DNA from: Sphingobacteriaceae bacterium
GTDB taxonomy: Bacteria; Bacteroidota; Bacteroidia; Sphingobacteriales; Sphingobacteriaceae
Reading direction: 5' to 3'
Assembly (NCBI GenBank): GCA_947463785.1
Contig: CANHRG010000001.1
Location: 124,001-188,000, forward strand
Length of the DNA stretch: 64,000 nucleotides
A model generated the notes under the pieces. It was not told the origin of the DNA. It saw only the letters and a list, made by a program, of their open reading frames with translations, and did not search any database. Positions within the stretch are counted from its first letter, which is position 1; the number at the start of each line of letters is the position of its first letter. Position numbers and translations under genes: made by a program. Below, in pieces: positions 43,895 through 53,183 of the stretch.

Positions 43895-43985
43895 GTTTTT
43901 GCGTTTGATTAATGGTTAAATATAGAAAGGTTTATTCAAAAAGTATTCCGCAATTGAAACGGAAACTAATTTTTACCTTTAAGAG

Positions 43986-45131
43986 ATGGAAAAGTCATTT
44001 TCATTTTGGGAACAAGAGCGCTTTTTAGCCCGCTTTGATGTATTGGTAATTGGTGGTGGGTTGGTAGGTTTAATGGCGGCCTATCAAACCAAAAAGCAAA
44101 ATAGTGCCTTGCGGGTTGGCGTGGTAGAAGCGGGTTTTTTACCTACTGGTGCAAGCACTAAAAATGCGGGTTTTGCTTGTTTTGGTAGTATTTCGGAATT
44201 GACAGATGAGCTTGAAGAAGGAAGCTCAGAAGCTGAATTGCTCGCTGTGGTGGAGCTCCGCTGGAGGGGTTTGCAGCTTTTGCGCTCTATTTTGGGAGAT
44301 GAAATTATTGATTATGAACCCCTGGGTGGTTTCGAGGTGTTTAAAAAAGCCCAGTCTGATTTAGCTCAGAAAAGTTTGGATCAAATCGGTCATTTTAACA
44401 GTCTTTTGTCTGACATTACCGGTAGCAGTGACATTTACCGACCCGCTTCAGAAAAAATTAATGACTGGGGGCTGGGCAATACCGATGTGGTTATTGAAAA
44501 TAGGCTGGAGGGGCAGATTGACACCGGAAAAATGATGTTGGCGCTCATTAGGCGGGTGCAGGAGGCTGGTGTATTGGTGTTTACCAATTGCCGGGTGGAA
44601 CAAATTGAGGGTGGATCTGCGGCACAAACTGTTTATACCAATCAGGCTAAATTTAGCAGCCGGAAAATTATTGTGGCTACCAATGCCTTTAGTGGTTCAT
44701 TGTTTCCTGAGCTAAACATTATACCGGGTCGGGGTCAGGTGTTGGTTACTGAGCCTATTCCGAATTTAAAAATACGCGGCGCCTTTCATTACGACAGGGG
44801 TTATTATTATTTCCGAAATGTTGGTGATCGGATATTGTTGGGCGGGGGTAGAAATTTAGATTTTAATGAAGAACAAACAACCGAGTTTGGGGTGACCGAT
44901 TTGGTGCAAAACGAATTGGAAAAATTGTTGACCGAAGTTATTTTACCGGGTCAGAAACCAAAAATAGACTATCGCTGGAGTGGAATTATGGCTTTTGGCG
45001 ATGAATTAAAACCGATTATAACTGAAGTAATTCCGGGTGTTTATACGGCGGTTAGGTGTAATGGAATGGGGGTGGCCATGGGTAGCCAAATGGGTAAGTT
45101 GGTGGCAGAGCTTGTTGTAGAAAGCGTTTAG
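43986..45131 (+). CDS. FAD-dependent oxidoreductase (DAO family)
   Basis: A 381-residue flavoprotein with dinucleotide-binding motif VIGGGLVGLMAAYQT near residue 20 and the second FAD motif GASTKNAGFACFGS. The C-terminal D-amino-acid oxidase signature reads YYYFRNVGDRILLGGGR, with GVYTAVRCNGMGVAMGSQMGK at the end. The substrate is likely an amine or amino acid. The specific reaction cannot be assigned. TACCTTTA just before the start is one mismatch from the -7 consensus. Confidence 0.85.
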   Translation: MEKSFSFWEQERFLARFDVLVIGGGLVGLMAAYQTKKQNSALRVGVVEAGFLPTGASTKNAGFACFGSISELTDELEEGSSEAELLAVVELRWRGLQLLRSILGDEIIDYEPLGGFEVFKKAQSDLAQKSLDQIGHFNSLLSDITGSSDIYRPASEKINDWGLGNTDVVIENRLEGQIDTGKMMLALIRRVQEAGVLVFTNCRVEQIEGGSAAQTVYTNQAKFSSRKIIVATNAFSGSLFPELNIIPGRGQVLVTEPIPNLKIRGAFHYDRGYYYFRNVGDRILLGGGRNLDFNEEQTTEFGVTDLVQNELEKLLTEVILPGQKPKIDYRWSGIMAFGDELKPIITEVIPGVYTAVRCNGMGVAMGSQMGKLVAELVVESV

Positions 45132-45153
45132 GTAACGAAGCATCGCCATAGCT

Positions 45154-45161
45154 TATATTTG
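45154..45161 (+). promoter_or_regulatory. -7 promoter box for rmuC
   Basis: TATATTTG, an exact TAnnTTTG match, 26 bases before the ATG at 45188. The -33 region is weak. Confidence 0.45.
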
Positions 45162-45187
45162 TATTTTAGTTTAATAATATTGTATTC

Positions 45188-46534
45188 ATGGAATTAGCTG
45201 TTTTAGCACTTGCTGTATTGGTTCTGGGTTTTGCTGTTTTTTTAATTATTAAAAAACCACAAAGCGCTGAAGGGGTTTCTCTCGACGAATTGAATCGGCT
45301 AAAAGCCGAAAACCAAAAATTAATTGTGGAGCAGGCAAAGGCTTCGCAGTTGGCTGAAGGTTTAAGCCAAGAAAGGGAGCGATTGGAGCTGCGTTTAACC
45401 GAAATCAATGCCGAACTCGGCCTAGAAAAGTCTCGAATTGCAAAGGCGGAAGAGGCGTTTAAAGCTCAACGGGAGCGCTTGAACGAACAGCAAGAATACA
45501 TTGATAAGCTGCAACAACAGTTTAAAACCGAATTTGAAAACATCGCCAATAAATTACTCGAAGAAAAATCGAATAAGTTTACTGAGCAAAACCGAAATCA
45601 GCTAGACACCATATTGTCTCCATTTAAAGAAAAATTGAAGGATTTTGAAGAAAAGGTAGATAAGGTTTACAAGGCAGAATCTGATGAACGAAATACCTTA
45701 AAGGGGGTTATTGGACAACTGATGGAGCTCAACAAGGTGATGAGCACCGATACCCAAAATTTAACCAAGGCGCTCAAGGGTGATCAGAAAAAGCAGGGTA
45801 ACTGGGGGGAGGTTATATTGGAACGGGTGTTAGAACGATCTGGCTTAGTGAAAGACCGAGAGTTTCGGGTTCAGGCTAGTTTAACCGGCCCGGATGGGAA
45901 CCGGTTGCAGCCCGACGTTATTGTTGACTTGCCGGACAATAAACACCTGGTAGTAGATTCGAAAGTTTCGCTGGTGGCTTACGAAAGACTGGTTAACTGT
46001 GAAAGCGATGAGGAGCGCTCGGTGTTTGCTAAAGCTCACGTTGAGTCGATTAAAAACCACGTGAAAGATTTGAGCAGTAAGAATTACCACGATTTATACC
46101 AAATTAACTCCCCGGATTTTGTACTGCTGTTTGTGCCTATTGAGTCTTCATTTAGTATTGCTGTTCAGTCTGAGCAAGATCTGTTTGATTTTGCCTGGGA
46201 GCGACGAGTAGTAATTGTTAGTCCATCTACCTTATTGGCCACCCTAAGTACAGTTGCTAGTATTTGGAAGCAGGAGCGACAAAACAAAAACGTGCTGGAG
46301 ATTGCCCGGTTAAGCGGGGCGATGTACGACAAGTTTGAAGGATTCATTAAGGATCTGGACGGGATTGGTAAAACCTTGCAACAAAGTCAGAATTCGTTCG
46401 AAAGTGCGATGAAGAAACTCACCAGTGGTAACGGTAGTCTTACCACCACGGCCGAAAAAATCAAAAAGCTAGGCGCAAAAGCCAGCAAGCAAATCGATCA
46501 AAAGTTTTTAGACGAAGAAGAATCTGCAGATTAA
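45188..46534 (+). CDS. rmuC: DNA recombination protein RmuC
   Basis: A 448-residue RmuC with one N-terminal membrane helix (LAVLALAVLVLGFAVFLII), a coiled coil at about 30-165 and the nuclease-like core. The core motifs include KKQGNWGEVILERVLERSGL, DGNRLQPDVIVDLPDNKHLVVDSKVSL and LLFVPIESSFSIAVQ. The family limits inversions of short repeats; its fold is PD-(D/E)XK-like. Its stop overlaps the convergent thiL stop by four bases. Confidence 0.96.
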   Translation: MELAVLALAVLVLGFAVFLIIKKPQSAEGVSLDELNRLKAENQKLIVEQAKASQLAEGLSQERERLELRLTEINAELGLEKSRIAKAEEAFKAQRERLNEQQEYIDKLQQQFKTEFENIANKLLEEKSNKFTEQNRNQLDTILSPFKEKLKDFEEKVDKVYKAESDERNTLKGVIGQLMELNKVMSTDTQNLTKALKGDQKKQGNWGEVILERVLERSGLVKDREFRVQASLTGPDGNRLQPDVIVDLPDNKHLVVDSKVSLVAYERLVNCESDEERSVFAKAHVESIKNHVKDLSSKNYHDLYQINSPDFVLLFVPIESSFSIAVQSEQDLFDFAWERRVVIVSPSTLLATLSTVASIWKQERQNKNVLEIARLSGAMYDKFEGFIKDLDGIGKTLQQSQNSFESAMKKLTSGNGSLTTTAEKIKKLGAKASKQIDQKFLDEEESAD

Positions 46535-47571
46535 GCTTTAAAGGCGTTCCAGCCTTGGGCCTTAATTTCGTGCATGTTTCCAGATTTTGAAATTAGTTGG
46601 CAACCGGAAGCCAAATCGGTAATGTGTCCAATTACACTAATATCTGGACTGTTTTTAATCTTGTCGTAATCGGCTTGTTTAATGGTAAACAACAATTCGT
46701 AATCTTCACCTCCGTTTAAAGCACAGGTTGTTGGGTCAATACCAAACTCTCTGGCGGTATCGTAGGTCATTGGGTCAATAGGGATTTTTTCTTCGTAAAT
46801 ATGACAGCCTTTTTGAGATGCTTTACAGATGTGTTTAATTTCAGATGCTAAACCATCCGAAATATCAATCATGGCTGTTGGTTTTAATTTGATTGATCTT
46901 AGGTATTCGATTATATCTTTGCGGGCCTCAGGTTTCAGTTGTCGTTCTACAATGTAGTCTTTGCCCTCTAAATCGGGCTGAATATTTGGATTCTCCAGGA
47001 AAATTTGTTTTTCTCTTTCCAGCAATTGTAAACCAATGTAAGCCGCACCTAAATCGCCCGAAACACAGATTAAATCGCCTTCTTCTGCACCATCGCGGTA
47101 GCAAATGGCTTTTTCATCGGCAGAACCAATGCTGGTTACGCTTATAATTAGGCCTTGTTTAGAAGATGAGGTATCGCCGCCCACTAAATCAACCCCGTAT
47201 TTTTTACAAGCAATCTGGATGCCTTCGTATAATTCTTCTATCGCCTCAAGCGGAAAGCGGCTCGATAAGCCAATAGAAACGGTAACTTGGCTTGCTATAC
47301 CATTCATGGCGTAAATATCGCTAAGGTTGACTTGTATGGCTTTATAACCTAAATGTTTGAAGGGGATATAAGCCAAATCGAAATGGATACCTTCCAGTAA
47401 CATATCGGTAGAAACCAGGGTTTTTTGCTTTCCGAAATCTAAAACAGCAGCATCATCGCCAATTCCCTTAGTAGAACTGCTTTGTTCTAACTTAAAATGT
47501 TGGGTGAGATGGTTAATTAAACCAAACTCTCCTAATTTTTCAATTTCTGTACGCTCTTTATTTTCAAACAT
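46531..47571 (-). CDS. thiL: Thiamine-monophosphate kinase
   Basis: A 346-residue AIR-synthase-like kinase. Motifs: IGDDAAVLDFGKQKTLVSTDMLLEGIHF at the N-terminus, GDTSSSKQGLIISVTSIG, and MIDISDGLASEIKHI with NGGEDYELLF toward the C-terminus. It makes thiamine diphosphate from thiamine monophosphate and ATP. It is the third gene of nadA-SnoaL-thiL, eight bases after the SnoaL gene. Confidence 0.95.
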   Translation of the reverse strand: MFENKERTEIEKLGEFGLINHLTQHFKLEQSSSTKGIGDDAAVLDFGKQKTLVSTDMLLEGIHFDLAYIPFKHLGYKAIQVNLSDIYAMNGIASQVTVSIGLSSRFPLEAIEELYEGIQIACKKYGVDLVGGDTSSSKQGLIISVTSIGSADEKAICYRDGAEEGDLICVSGDLGAAYIGLQLLEREKQIFLENPNIQPDLEGKDYIVERQLKPEARKDIIEYLRSIKLKPTAMIDISDGLASEIKHICKASQKGCHIYEEKIPIDPMTYDTAREFGIDPTTCALNGGEDYELLFTIKQADYDKIKNSPDISVIGHITDLASGCQLISKSGNMHEIKAQGWNAFKA

Positions 47572-47579
47572 TATCTAAA

Positions 47580-47924
47580 TTATTTTGCTTGTTGTTCTAT
47601 AAAAGATTGTCTATCCCAATACCCTCGCTGACTTTTAATTTTTCCGTTTTCAATCCAAAAGAAACCGCAACCTCTCAAGCCTTTTGGATCTTTCCATTCT
47701 AATATACCTACGTTTCCATCTTCAAAAATATTCTCTACCAAACATACCATCTCATAGGTCTTAAAGTCTTCTTTAAAAAATTGTTTAATGTTTTCTCTTC
47801 CCCGAATTATACCAATAGGGGTTTGATGATTACTAGCATCTTCATGGTATAAGGACGCTAATCCATTGTAATCTTGTTTATTAAAAAATACAACAAATTG
47901 ATGTAGAATATCTTTTGGTCTCAT
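47580..47924 (-). CDS. SnoaL/NTF2-like protein
   Basis: A 114-residue protein from ATG 47924, the start that avoids overlap with nadA. It has the SnoaL-like polyketide-cyclase fold: HQFVVFFNKQDYNGLASLYHEDASNHQ at the N-terminus and GRENIKQFFKEDF, then a beta-rich half ending FFWIENGKIKSQRGYWDRQ. Fold members are cyclases, hydratases or binding proteins. The role beside nadA and thiL is unknown. Confidence 0.78.
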   Translation of the reverse strand: MRPKDILHQFVVFFNKQDYNGLASLYHEDASNHQTPIGIIRGRENIKQFFKEDFKTYEMVCLVENIFEDGNVGILEWKDPKGLRGCGFFWIENGKIKSQRGYWDRQSFIEQQAK

Positions 47925-47931
47925 TGCTCTT

Positions 47932-48924
47932 TTATAAACCAATTTGGGCAGATATTTCCAGCATCCGCTCAATGGGTTTTTGTGCTTGTTGAATTACTGT
48001 TTCGGGTAATGTAATTTCCGGAAGTTCGTTTTTTAAACAGAGGTATAATTTTTCCAAAGTATTGCGTTTCATGTGCGGACAATCGTTGCAAGCACAGGTG
48101 GTATTTGGTGGGGCCGGAATAAACGTTTTATCTGGATTCGATTTTTCCATTTGGTGGATAATCCCACTTTCTGTTGCCACAATAAATTCCTTAGCGGGAT
48201 TTTCAATTGTATACTTCAGTAATCCTGTAGTTGATCCGATATAATCAGCCATACTTAAAATCACTTCTTCACATTCCGGATGAGCAATGAATTTAGCGTT
48301 AGGATGCTGGCTTTTGAGTTTTAAAATACGTTGTTGCGAAAAAATCTCATGAACCATACAAGCGCCATTCCATAATACCAATTCGCGACCTGTTTTTTGA
48401 GCTACATATCTGCCTAAATTTCGATCAGGACCAAAAATAATAGGCTGATCTTTAGGTAAACTATTTACAATTTGAACAGCATTAGATGACGTACATACAA
48501 TATCGCTCATCGCCTTTAGTTCAGCTGTACAGTTTACATAGGTAATCACAACATGATTCGGATAACGTTCTTTAAACTTGGCAAATAAATGCGGCGGACA
48601 ACTATCTGATAAAGAACATCCTGCTTTTAAATCGGGTAATAAAACCTTCTTTTTAGGTGATAAAATCTTAGCTGTCTCGGCCATAAAATGAACACCTGCA
48701 AATACAATTACCTCTGCATTTGTTTTAGCAGCTTGCTGTGATAAGCCTAAACTATCTCCAATATAATCGGCAATATCTTGAATATCTGGCTCCTGATAAT
48801 AATGTGCTAAAATAACTGCATTCTTTTCTTTCTTTAACCGGTCTATCTCTGCAAATAAATCTAAAGTAGGATCAATAGCCTCTTCTATAAAACCCTTCAC
48901 ATTCAACTCTTCTAAGGTATTCAT
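47932..48924 (-). CDS. nadA: Quinolinate synthase
   Basis: A 330-residue NadA. It has the three-domain repeat with [22 protein letters not shown] and [10 protein letters not shown], plus Fe-S ligand cysteines in [10 protein letters not shown], the MVHEIF segment following NGACM, and [14 protein letters not shown]. It condenses iminoaspartate with dihydroxyacetone phosphate using a [4Fe-4S] cluster. It is divergent from nadB, which supplies its substrate, across a 396-base AT-rich gap. Confidence 0.97.
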   Translation of the reverse strand: MNTLEELNVKGFIEEAIDPTLDLFAEIDRLKKEKNAVILAHYYQEPDIQDIADYIGDSLGLSQQAAKTNAEVIVFAGVHFMAETAKILSPKKKVLLPDLKAGCSLSDSCPPHLFAKFKERYPNHVVITYVNCTAELKAMSDIVCTSSNAVQIVNSLPKDQPIIFGPDRNLGRYVAQKTGRELVLWNGACMVHEIFSQQRILKLKSQHPNAKFIAHPECEEVILSMADYIGSTTGLLKYTIENPAKEFIVATESGIIHQMEKSNPDKTFIPAPPNTTCACNDCPHMKRNTLEKLYLCLKNELPEITLPETVIQQAQKPIERMLEISAQIGL

Positions 48925-49320
48925 TTCTACACCGATTAATAATTACTATTTATTTTATATAAAAGATTCTTATGGTTTATTAAGCTGTTGGTATTGTGAA
49001 AAAGTCACACGCTTTTTTATTGTGTTTTAACTTATTCTTTTTTTATCCACAGATTTATTCCTTTATTTAAAAACTAACTTATTGATTATCAGTTTTTATA
49101 ATTAGAAGTAAAATTTTAATTCACAGAGTAGTGTTTATTTTTTATCAGTCTATAAAAAGTGGATAACCCCCAAAACTTAGCTGATAAATTTTTCAAAACT
49201 CGATGTTTTAACTCCCTTTTTACACCCAATTTTCCTTTATGAGTTTTTACTAACTTTTCTTCTACACAAAATTAACATCTTTATTGGCGTTATTAACAGG
49301 GATGTCAACGTAATATTAGC
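48925..49320. other. AT-rich nadA-nadB intergenic region with DnaA-box matches
   Basis: This 396-base non-coding gap has no ORF of note. It contains a perfect DnaA box TTATCCACA (49043-49051) and an 8/9 match on the other strand (49158-49166). A TGTGA/TCACA half-dyad with five-base spacing lies at 48995-49009, and long A/T tracts are present. It may be the nad regulatory region, an origin-linked element, or both. No clear TAnnTTTG box is present for nadA or nadB. Confidence 0.5.
49043..49051 (+). promoter_or_regulatory. Perfect DnaA box
   Basis: TTATCCACA is identical to the high-affinity consensus. A second near-match (TTATCCACT on the minus strand) lies 107 bases away at 49158-49166. Confidence 0.5.
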
Positions 49321-50904
49321 ATGAAGACCGATTTTTTAATTATTGGATCAGGTATTGCCGGCTTAAGTTTAGCTTTAAAACTAGCTCAACATGGAAAAGT
49401 GTTGATCATCACTAAATCTAATGAAGATGAATCGAACACAAAATATGCTCAAGGTGGTGTAGCTGTAGTGGTGGATAAAACCGATTCGTTTGAAAAACAC
49501 ATACAAGATACCCTAATTGCTGGTGATGGTTTATGCGACCGGTATATTGTTGAACTTGTTATTAAAGAAGGCCCCGAACGCATACAGGAAATTATTGATT
49601 ACGGTACTCATTTTGATAAAACAAGTCAAGGTGCTTATGATTTAGCTAAAGAGGGTGGACATTCTGAACATCGGGTATTACATTATAAAGACGTAACGGG
49701 TTTAGAAATTGAGAGAAGCCTTTTAGCGCAGATTCATCAACATCCCAGTATTGAAATATTAACCCATTATTTCGCTGTTGAACTAATTACGCAACACCAC
49801 CAAGGTAAGTTAGTGGATAAAAGTACCGATACTATACATTGTTTTGGTAGTTATGCGCTTAACACAAAATCTCATCAGGTAGAGAAAATTCTAGCTAAAG
49901 TAACCGTTTTAGCAACGGGAGGTGCCGGTCATATTTATGCCAATACTACTAACCCAACCATTGCTACCGGCGATGGTATTGCCATGTTATACCGAGCAAA
50001 AGGCAAGGTGCGAAATATGGAATTCATCCAATTTCATCCAACAGCTTTATACCACCCCGGAGAATATCCATCCTTTTTAATTTCTGAAGCAGTTCGAGGT
50101 TTTGGCGGTATTTTAAAAGACAGAAACGGACGCGAGTTTATGCAAGATTACGATGAGCGAAAATCATTAGCTCCCCGGGATATTGTAGCTCGTGCAATCG
50201 ATTCTGAAATGAAGAAATCGGGCGATGATTTTGTTTATTTAGACATTCGAAATCGCTCTAAACAGGATATTTTAACACATTTTCCGAATATTTATGCCAA
50301 ATGTTTAAGCATTGGTATTGATATGACCAAGGAGATGATACCGGTTACACCTGCTGCGCATTACATGTGTGGTGGTATTTTGGTTGATGAGCACGGACAA
50401 TCATCAATTCACCGATTATATGCTTGTGGAGAGTGTGCATCTACCGGTTTACATGGAGCTAACCGATTAGCATCCAACTCTTTACTGGAAGCTACTGTAT
50501 TTGCGCACCGCATTTATTTGGATGCTATCGCTAAATATGATCACTACGATTTTCCGGAAGACATTCCAGATTGGGACGACAGTAATACACAACTTTCTAA
50601 CGAAGATATTTTGGTTACCCATAACCTTCGCGAAACCCAAAAAATCATGAGCGATTATGTGGGTATTGTTCGTTCGGATTTTAGATTAGAACGGGCTTGG
50701 CGTCGATTACACCTGATTTACGAAGAAACAGAAGACTTCTATAAAAAAACAAAGCTTTCTGTTCCACTTTGCGAACTTAGAAATGTGATCCAAACCGCGT
50801 ATATTGTCATTAAATCAGCTATGCTGCGTAAAGAAAGCCGGGGTTTACACTATACTACCGATTATTTACAACATAGCGACAACCCAACAGATAATGTTTT
50901 TTAA
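49321..50904 (+). CDS. nadB: L-aspartate oxidase
   Basis: A 527-residue flavoenzyme. The FAD-binding motif is LIIGSGIAGLSLALKLA at residues 5-21. Active-site segments are NTKYAQGGVAVV, RAKGKVRNMEFIQFHPTALY, the RGFGGILKD region, TPAAHYMCGGILVDEHGQ and GLHGANRLASNSLLEATVF. It oxidises aspartate to iminoaspartate for NadA. It is divergent from nadA, and the carbonic anhydrase gene follows 11 bases after its stop. Confidence 0.97.
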   Translation: MKTDFLIIGSGIAGLSLALKLAQHGKVLIITKSNEDESNTKYAQGGVAVVVDKTDSFEKHIQDTLIAGDGLCDRYIVELVIKEGPERIQEIIDYGTHFDKTSQGAYDLAKEGGHSEHRVLHYKDVTGLEIERSLLAQIHQHPSIEILTHYFAVELITQHHQGKLVDKSTDTIHCFGSYALNTKSHQVEKILAKVTVLATGGAGHIYANTTNPTIATGDGIAMLYRAKGKVRNMEFIQFHPTALYHPGEYPSFLISEAVRGFGGILKDRNGREFMQDYDERKSLAPRDIVARAIDSEMKKSGDDFVYLDIRNRSKQDILTHFPNIYAKCLSIGIDMTKEMIPVTPAAHYMCGGILVDEHGQSSIHRLYACGECASTGLHGANRLASNSLLEATVFAHRIYLDAIAKYDHYDFPEDIPDWDDSNTQLSNEDILVTHNLRETQKIMSDYVGIVRSDFRLERAWRRLHLIYEETEDFYKKTKLSVPLCELRNVIQTAYIVIKSAMLRKESRGLHYTTDYLQHSDNPTDNVF

Positions 50905-50915
50905 TAGAATTAAAC

Positions 50916-51440
50916 ATGCCACTTGTATTACCCGTTAAAGGAATTTCCCCCGATTGGGGAACAGATTGTTTCATTGCCGAAAACGCCACGCTGGTAGGCG
51001 ATGTACAGCTAGGAAATCAGTGTTCTGTATGGTTTAATGCAGTTATCCGTGGCGACGTAAACCACATTCGCATTGGAAATTGTACCAACATACAGGATGG
51101 CGCTGTTATCCACTGTACCTATCAAACCGCAGCCACTTCAATCGGAAATTATGTGTCTATTGGTCACCAGGCCATGGTACATGGCTGTACCTTAAAAGAC
51201 CGAGTTTTGGTGGGCATGGGAGCCATTATTATGGATCATGCGGTGGTGGAAGAATATTGTATTATTGCTGCTGGTGCCATTGTTTTAGAAAACACGGTTT
51301 GCGAATCGGGATACATTTATGCCGGAGCTCCCGCAAAAAAAATTAAAGCTATTTCTGATAAGCAACGGGAGCTTTTAGATCAACTACCCGACAGGTATGT
51401 GATGTATAGCACTTGGTTTACAGATCCTTTGGCACAGTAA
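50916..51440 (+). CDS. Gamma-class carbonic anhydrase-like protein
   Basis: A 174-residue left-handed beta-helix protein with hexapeptide repeats (VSIGHQAMVHGCTLKDRVLVG). The three zinc histidines of the gamma class appear in HCTYQ and in SIGHQAMVH. It resembles YrdA/CaiE proteins, where anhydrase activity is not always shown. Its 3' end overlaps the convergent lipoprotein gene by 23 bases. Confidence 0.9.
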   Translation: MPLVLPVKGISPDWGTDCFIAENATLVGDVQLGNQCSVWFNAVIRGDVNHIRIGNCTNIQDGAVIHCTYQTAATSIGNYVSIGHQAMVHGCTLKDRVLVGMGAIIMDHAVVEEYCIIAAGAIVLENTVCESGYIYAGAPAKKIKAISDKQRELLDQLPDRYVMYSTWFTDPLAQ

Positions 51441-53094
51441 TCTTTTCTTCCAGATCCCAGTTTGCTCTTAGGGTAATTGTTTTTTCGTAATTCCAGATTT
51501 TTTCAGGTTGGGTATTATTTTCCAGGTTGCCAGTATCCCATTTTCCATTTTTGTTTTCATCTAAAACAAAACGAAGCATGTATTTTCCGGTTGGATATGT
51601 AGTATAAACCAGCTTTTTATTCGTGTTTATTACATCTTCTTTCACGATGTTTTTCTGCTCACCAATAAGCTGTACTACATATTGCTTACTGGTATCAGCC
51701 AGGTCAATAGTTAAAGCCAGATTACCGTAACTCTCCAGTTTATCGAGCTCAAACGTTCTGGAATAGGCCTTGGTTTTTAAACCCGAAATTCCGGTAAATG
51801 CACCTTCTGCAAACTTAAGTTCATAAGTCCGGTCATTTTTAAACAGATAACTTAACTGAAACTCCATGTTCGTTTTAGCCGTTTTAGTAAAAGTCCAACC
51901 GCTAACTATCTGCGAAGCCGCCAATAAGACAATTTTACTTGTATCTAACTGCAATACGGGCATAGAAACTTTTAAACTGAATTTGGAACCGGGTTTCAAT
52001 TTGCCATTGCCGATATTGTCTTTAATGGTCGGAGTCCTGTTCAGGTTTTCTCTTTTGTTTCGATAAATGGTTGTTTTATCAATCAACGATTCCCCACTAT
52101 AAACACCCACTTTTAATGAATCAAAATCAATACTAGTTGTCCATATTGATGTTGTATCACCCGCCAGACTAAACTCTGTTACTGCATCCTTTAAAAACCG
52201 GTCACCATCCAACTCTTTAATTTCTGGTTTAGCTATACCTTTATTTAACACTAGTTGAATACGCCCGTCGGCATCTATTTTCTTATCAATAATCTTCACC
52301 TTCGCCGGTTCCTCTTTGAAAACCCGGAATGTTAAGCTGCTGATATTCTTATTCAGATTAATCGGCGTGTCTATAAAACCAATTTCATCCAGACCCCGAT
52401 TGTAGATTCTGTCTGCCGAACTCTCCCGCATGGCGTAAACTTTATAGTTTGCTGAGCGTAAATTCTTTAGTACAAAGTTTCCCGCCGAGTCCGTCTGGGT
52501 ATAAATACTCGGCTTCTTCTTACCCAACAAAGTGTCTTGCTCGGCGGGGAAAACAAATACCACAGTTTCTTTGAGTCGTTCGTTGGTGATTGCATCTTTA
52601 ACCGTTCCGGATACGCTTAAAGAATCCAGAACCACTCCGCTTGAAAACACATAGCTAAAGTTTTTCAGGATGTTGTTTTCGTTTACATCACCAATGGATT
52701 TTCCAAAATTGATGGTATAGGTGGTGTTCGGCTCAAGTGCTTGATCAATCCCAACTTCGAGTACATTCTTTTTTGCTTTTGCTTCGAGCGGATTTTCTAG
52801 TGCCGGCGAAATCGTAATTTCTGAGTAGGTGTTGTTAAGTTTTACAAATTCATCAAATACAATCTCGATTTTCTTTGCGTTGAATTTTGTGCTTAGATTT
52901 TTTGGGTTTTCCGAAAGAACCTTTGGCGGCTTGGTGTCTTTTGGTCCGCCGGTTGGAGTTTGCATACTTGCACAAGCTCCCATGATCAAAACAAGCGACA
53001 ACACAGACATCAACACACTCAAAAACCCAGACCCTTTGTTTAAGGCATTTTTTTGACCATTTAAGCCAACTTCTCTCGTTTTGGATATATACAT
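51418..53094 (-). CDS. Lipoprotein with SbsA-type Ig-like domain and repeated beta-sandwich domains
   Basis: A 558-residue exported protein. The signal region ends in LIMGAC, predicting lipidation at Cys41. Next comes ASMQTPTGGPKDTKPPKVL, the N-terminus of a common Bacteroidota lipoprotein family with an SbsA Ig-like domain (FDEFVKLNNTYSEITISPAL, then LEPNTTYTINFGKSIGDVNENN). A CarboxypepD_reg-like strand region follows (SVSGTVKDAITNERLKETVVFVFP). The C-terminus ends YEKTITLRANWDLEEKITVPKDL. It probably sits in the outer membrane. Function is unknown. Confidence 0.8.
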   Translation of the reverse strand: MYISKTREVGLNGQKNALNKGSGFLSVLMSVLSLVLIMGACASMQTPTGGPKDTKPPKVLSENPKNLSTKFNAKKIEIVFDEFVKLNNTYSEITISPALENPLEAKAKKNVLEVGIDQALEPNTTYTINFGKSIGDVNENNILKNFSYVFSSGVVLDSLSVSGTVKDAITNERLKETVVFVFPAEQDTLLGKKKPSIYTQTDSAGNFVLKNLRSANYKVYAMRESSADRIYNRGLDEIGFIDTPINLNKNISSLTFRVFKEEPAKVKIIDKKIDADGRIQLVLNKGIAKPEIKELDGDRFLKDAVTEFSLAGDTTSIWTTSIDFDSLKVGVYSGESLIDKTTIYRNKRENLNRTPTIKDNIGNGKLKPGSKFSLKVSMPVLQLDTSKIVLLAASQIVSGWTFTKTAKTNMEFQLSYLFKNDRTYELKFAEGAFTGISGLKTKAYSRTFELDKLESYGNLALTIDLADTSKQYVVQLIGEQKNIVKEDVINTNKKLVYTTYPTGKYMLRFVLDENKNGKWDTGNLENNTQPEKIWNYEKTITLRANWDLEEKITVPKDL

Positions 53095-53183
53095 CTAAAA
53101 AATATTTTTTCGCTCTCTAATAGCCTTGTTTTAATCCATTGGTAAATAAATCATAAACATTTGATTTTCAACCGATTAGCCAA

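Noticed and set aside
48995-49009. CRP-type operator upstream of nadA
   Set aside because: TGTGA and TCACA are separated by five bases, not six, and no other evidence supports a CRP-family site.
48925-49320. Calling the nadA-nadB gap the chromosomal origin
   Set aside because: Only one perfect and one near-perfect DnaA box, no dnaA gene, and gene orientation does not switch here as expected for an origin. Reported as a lead only.
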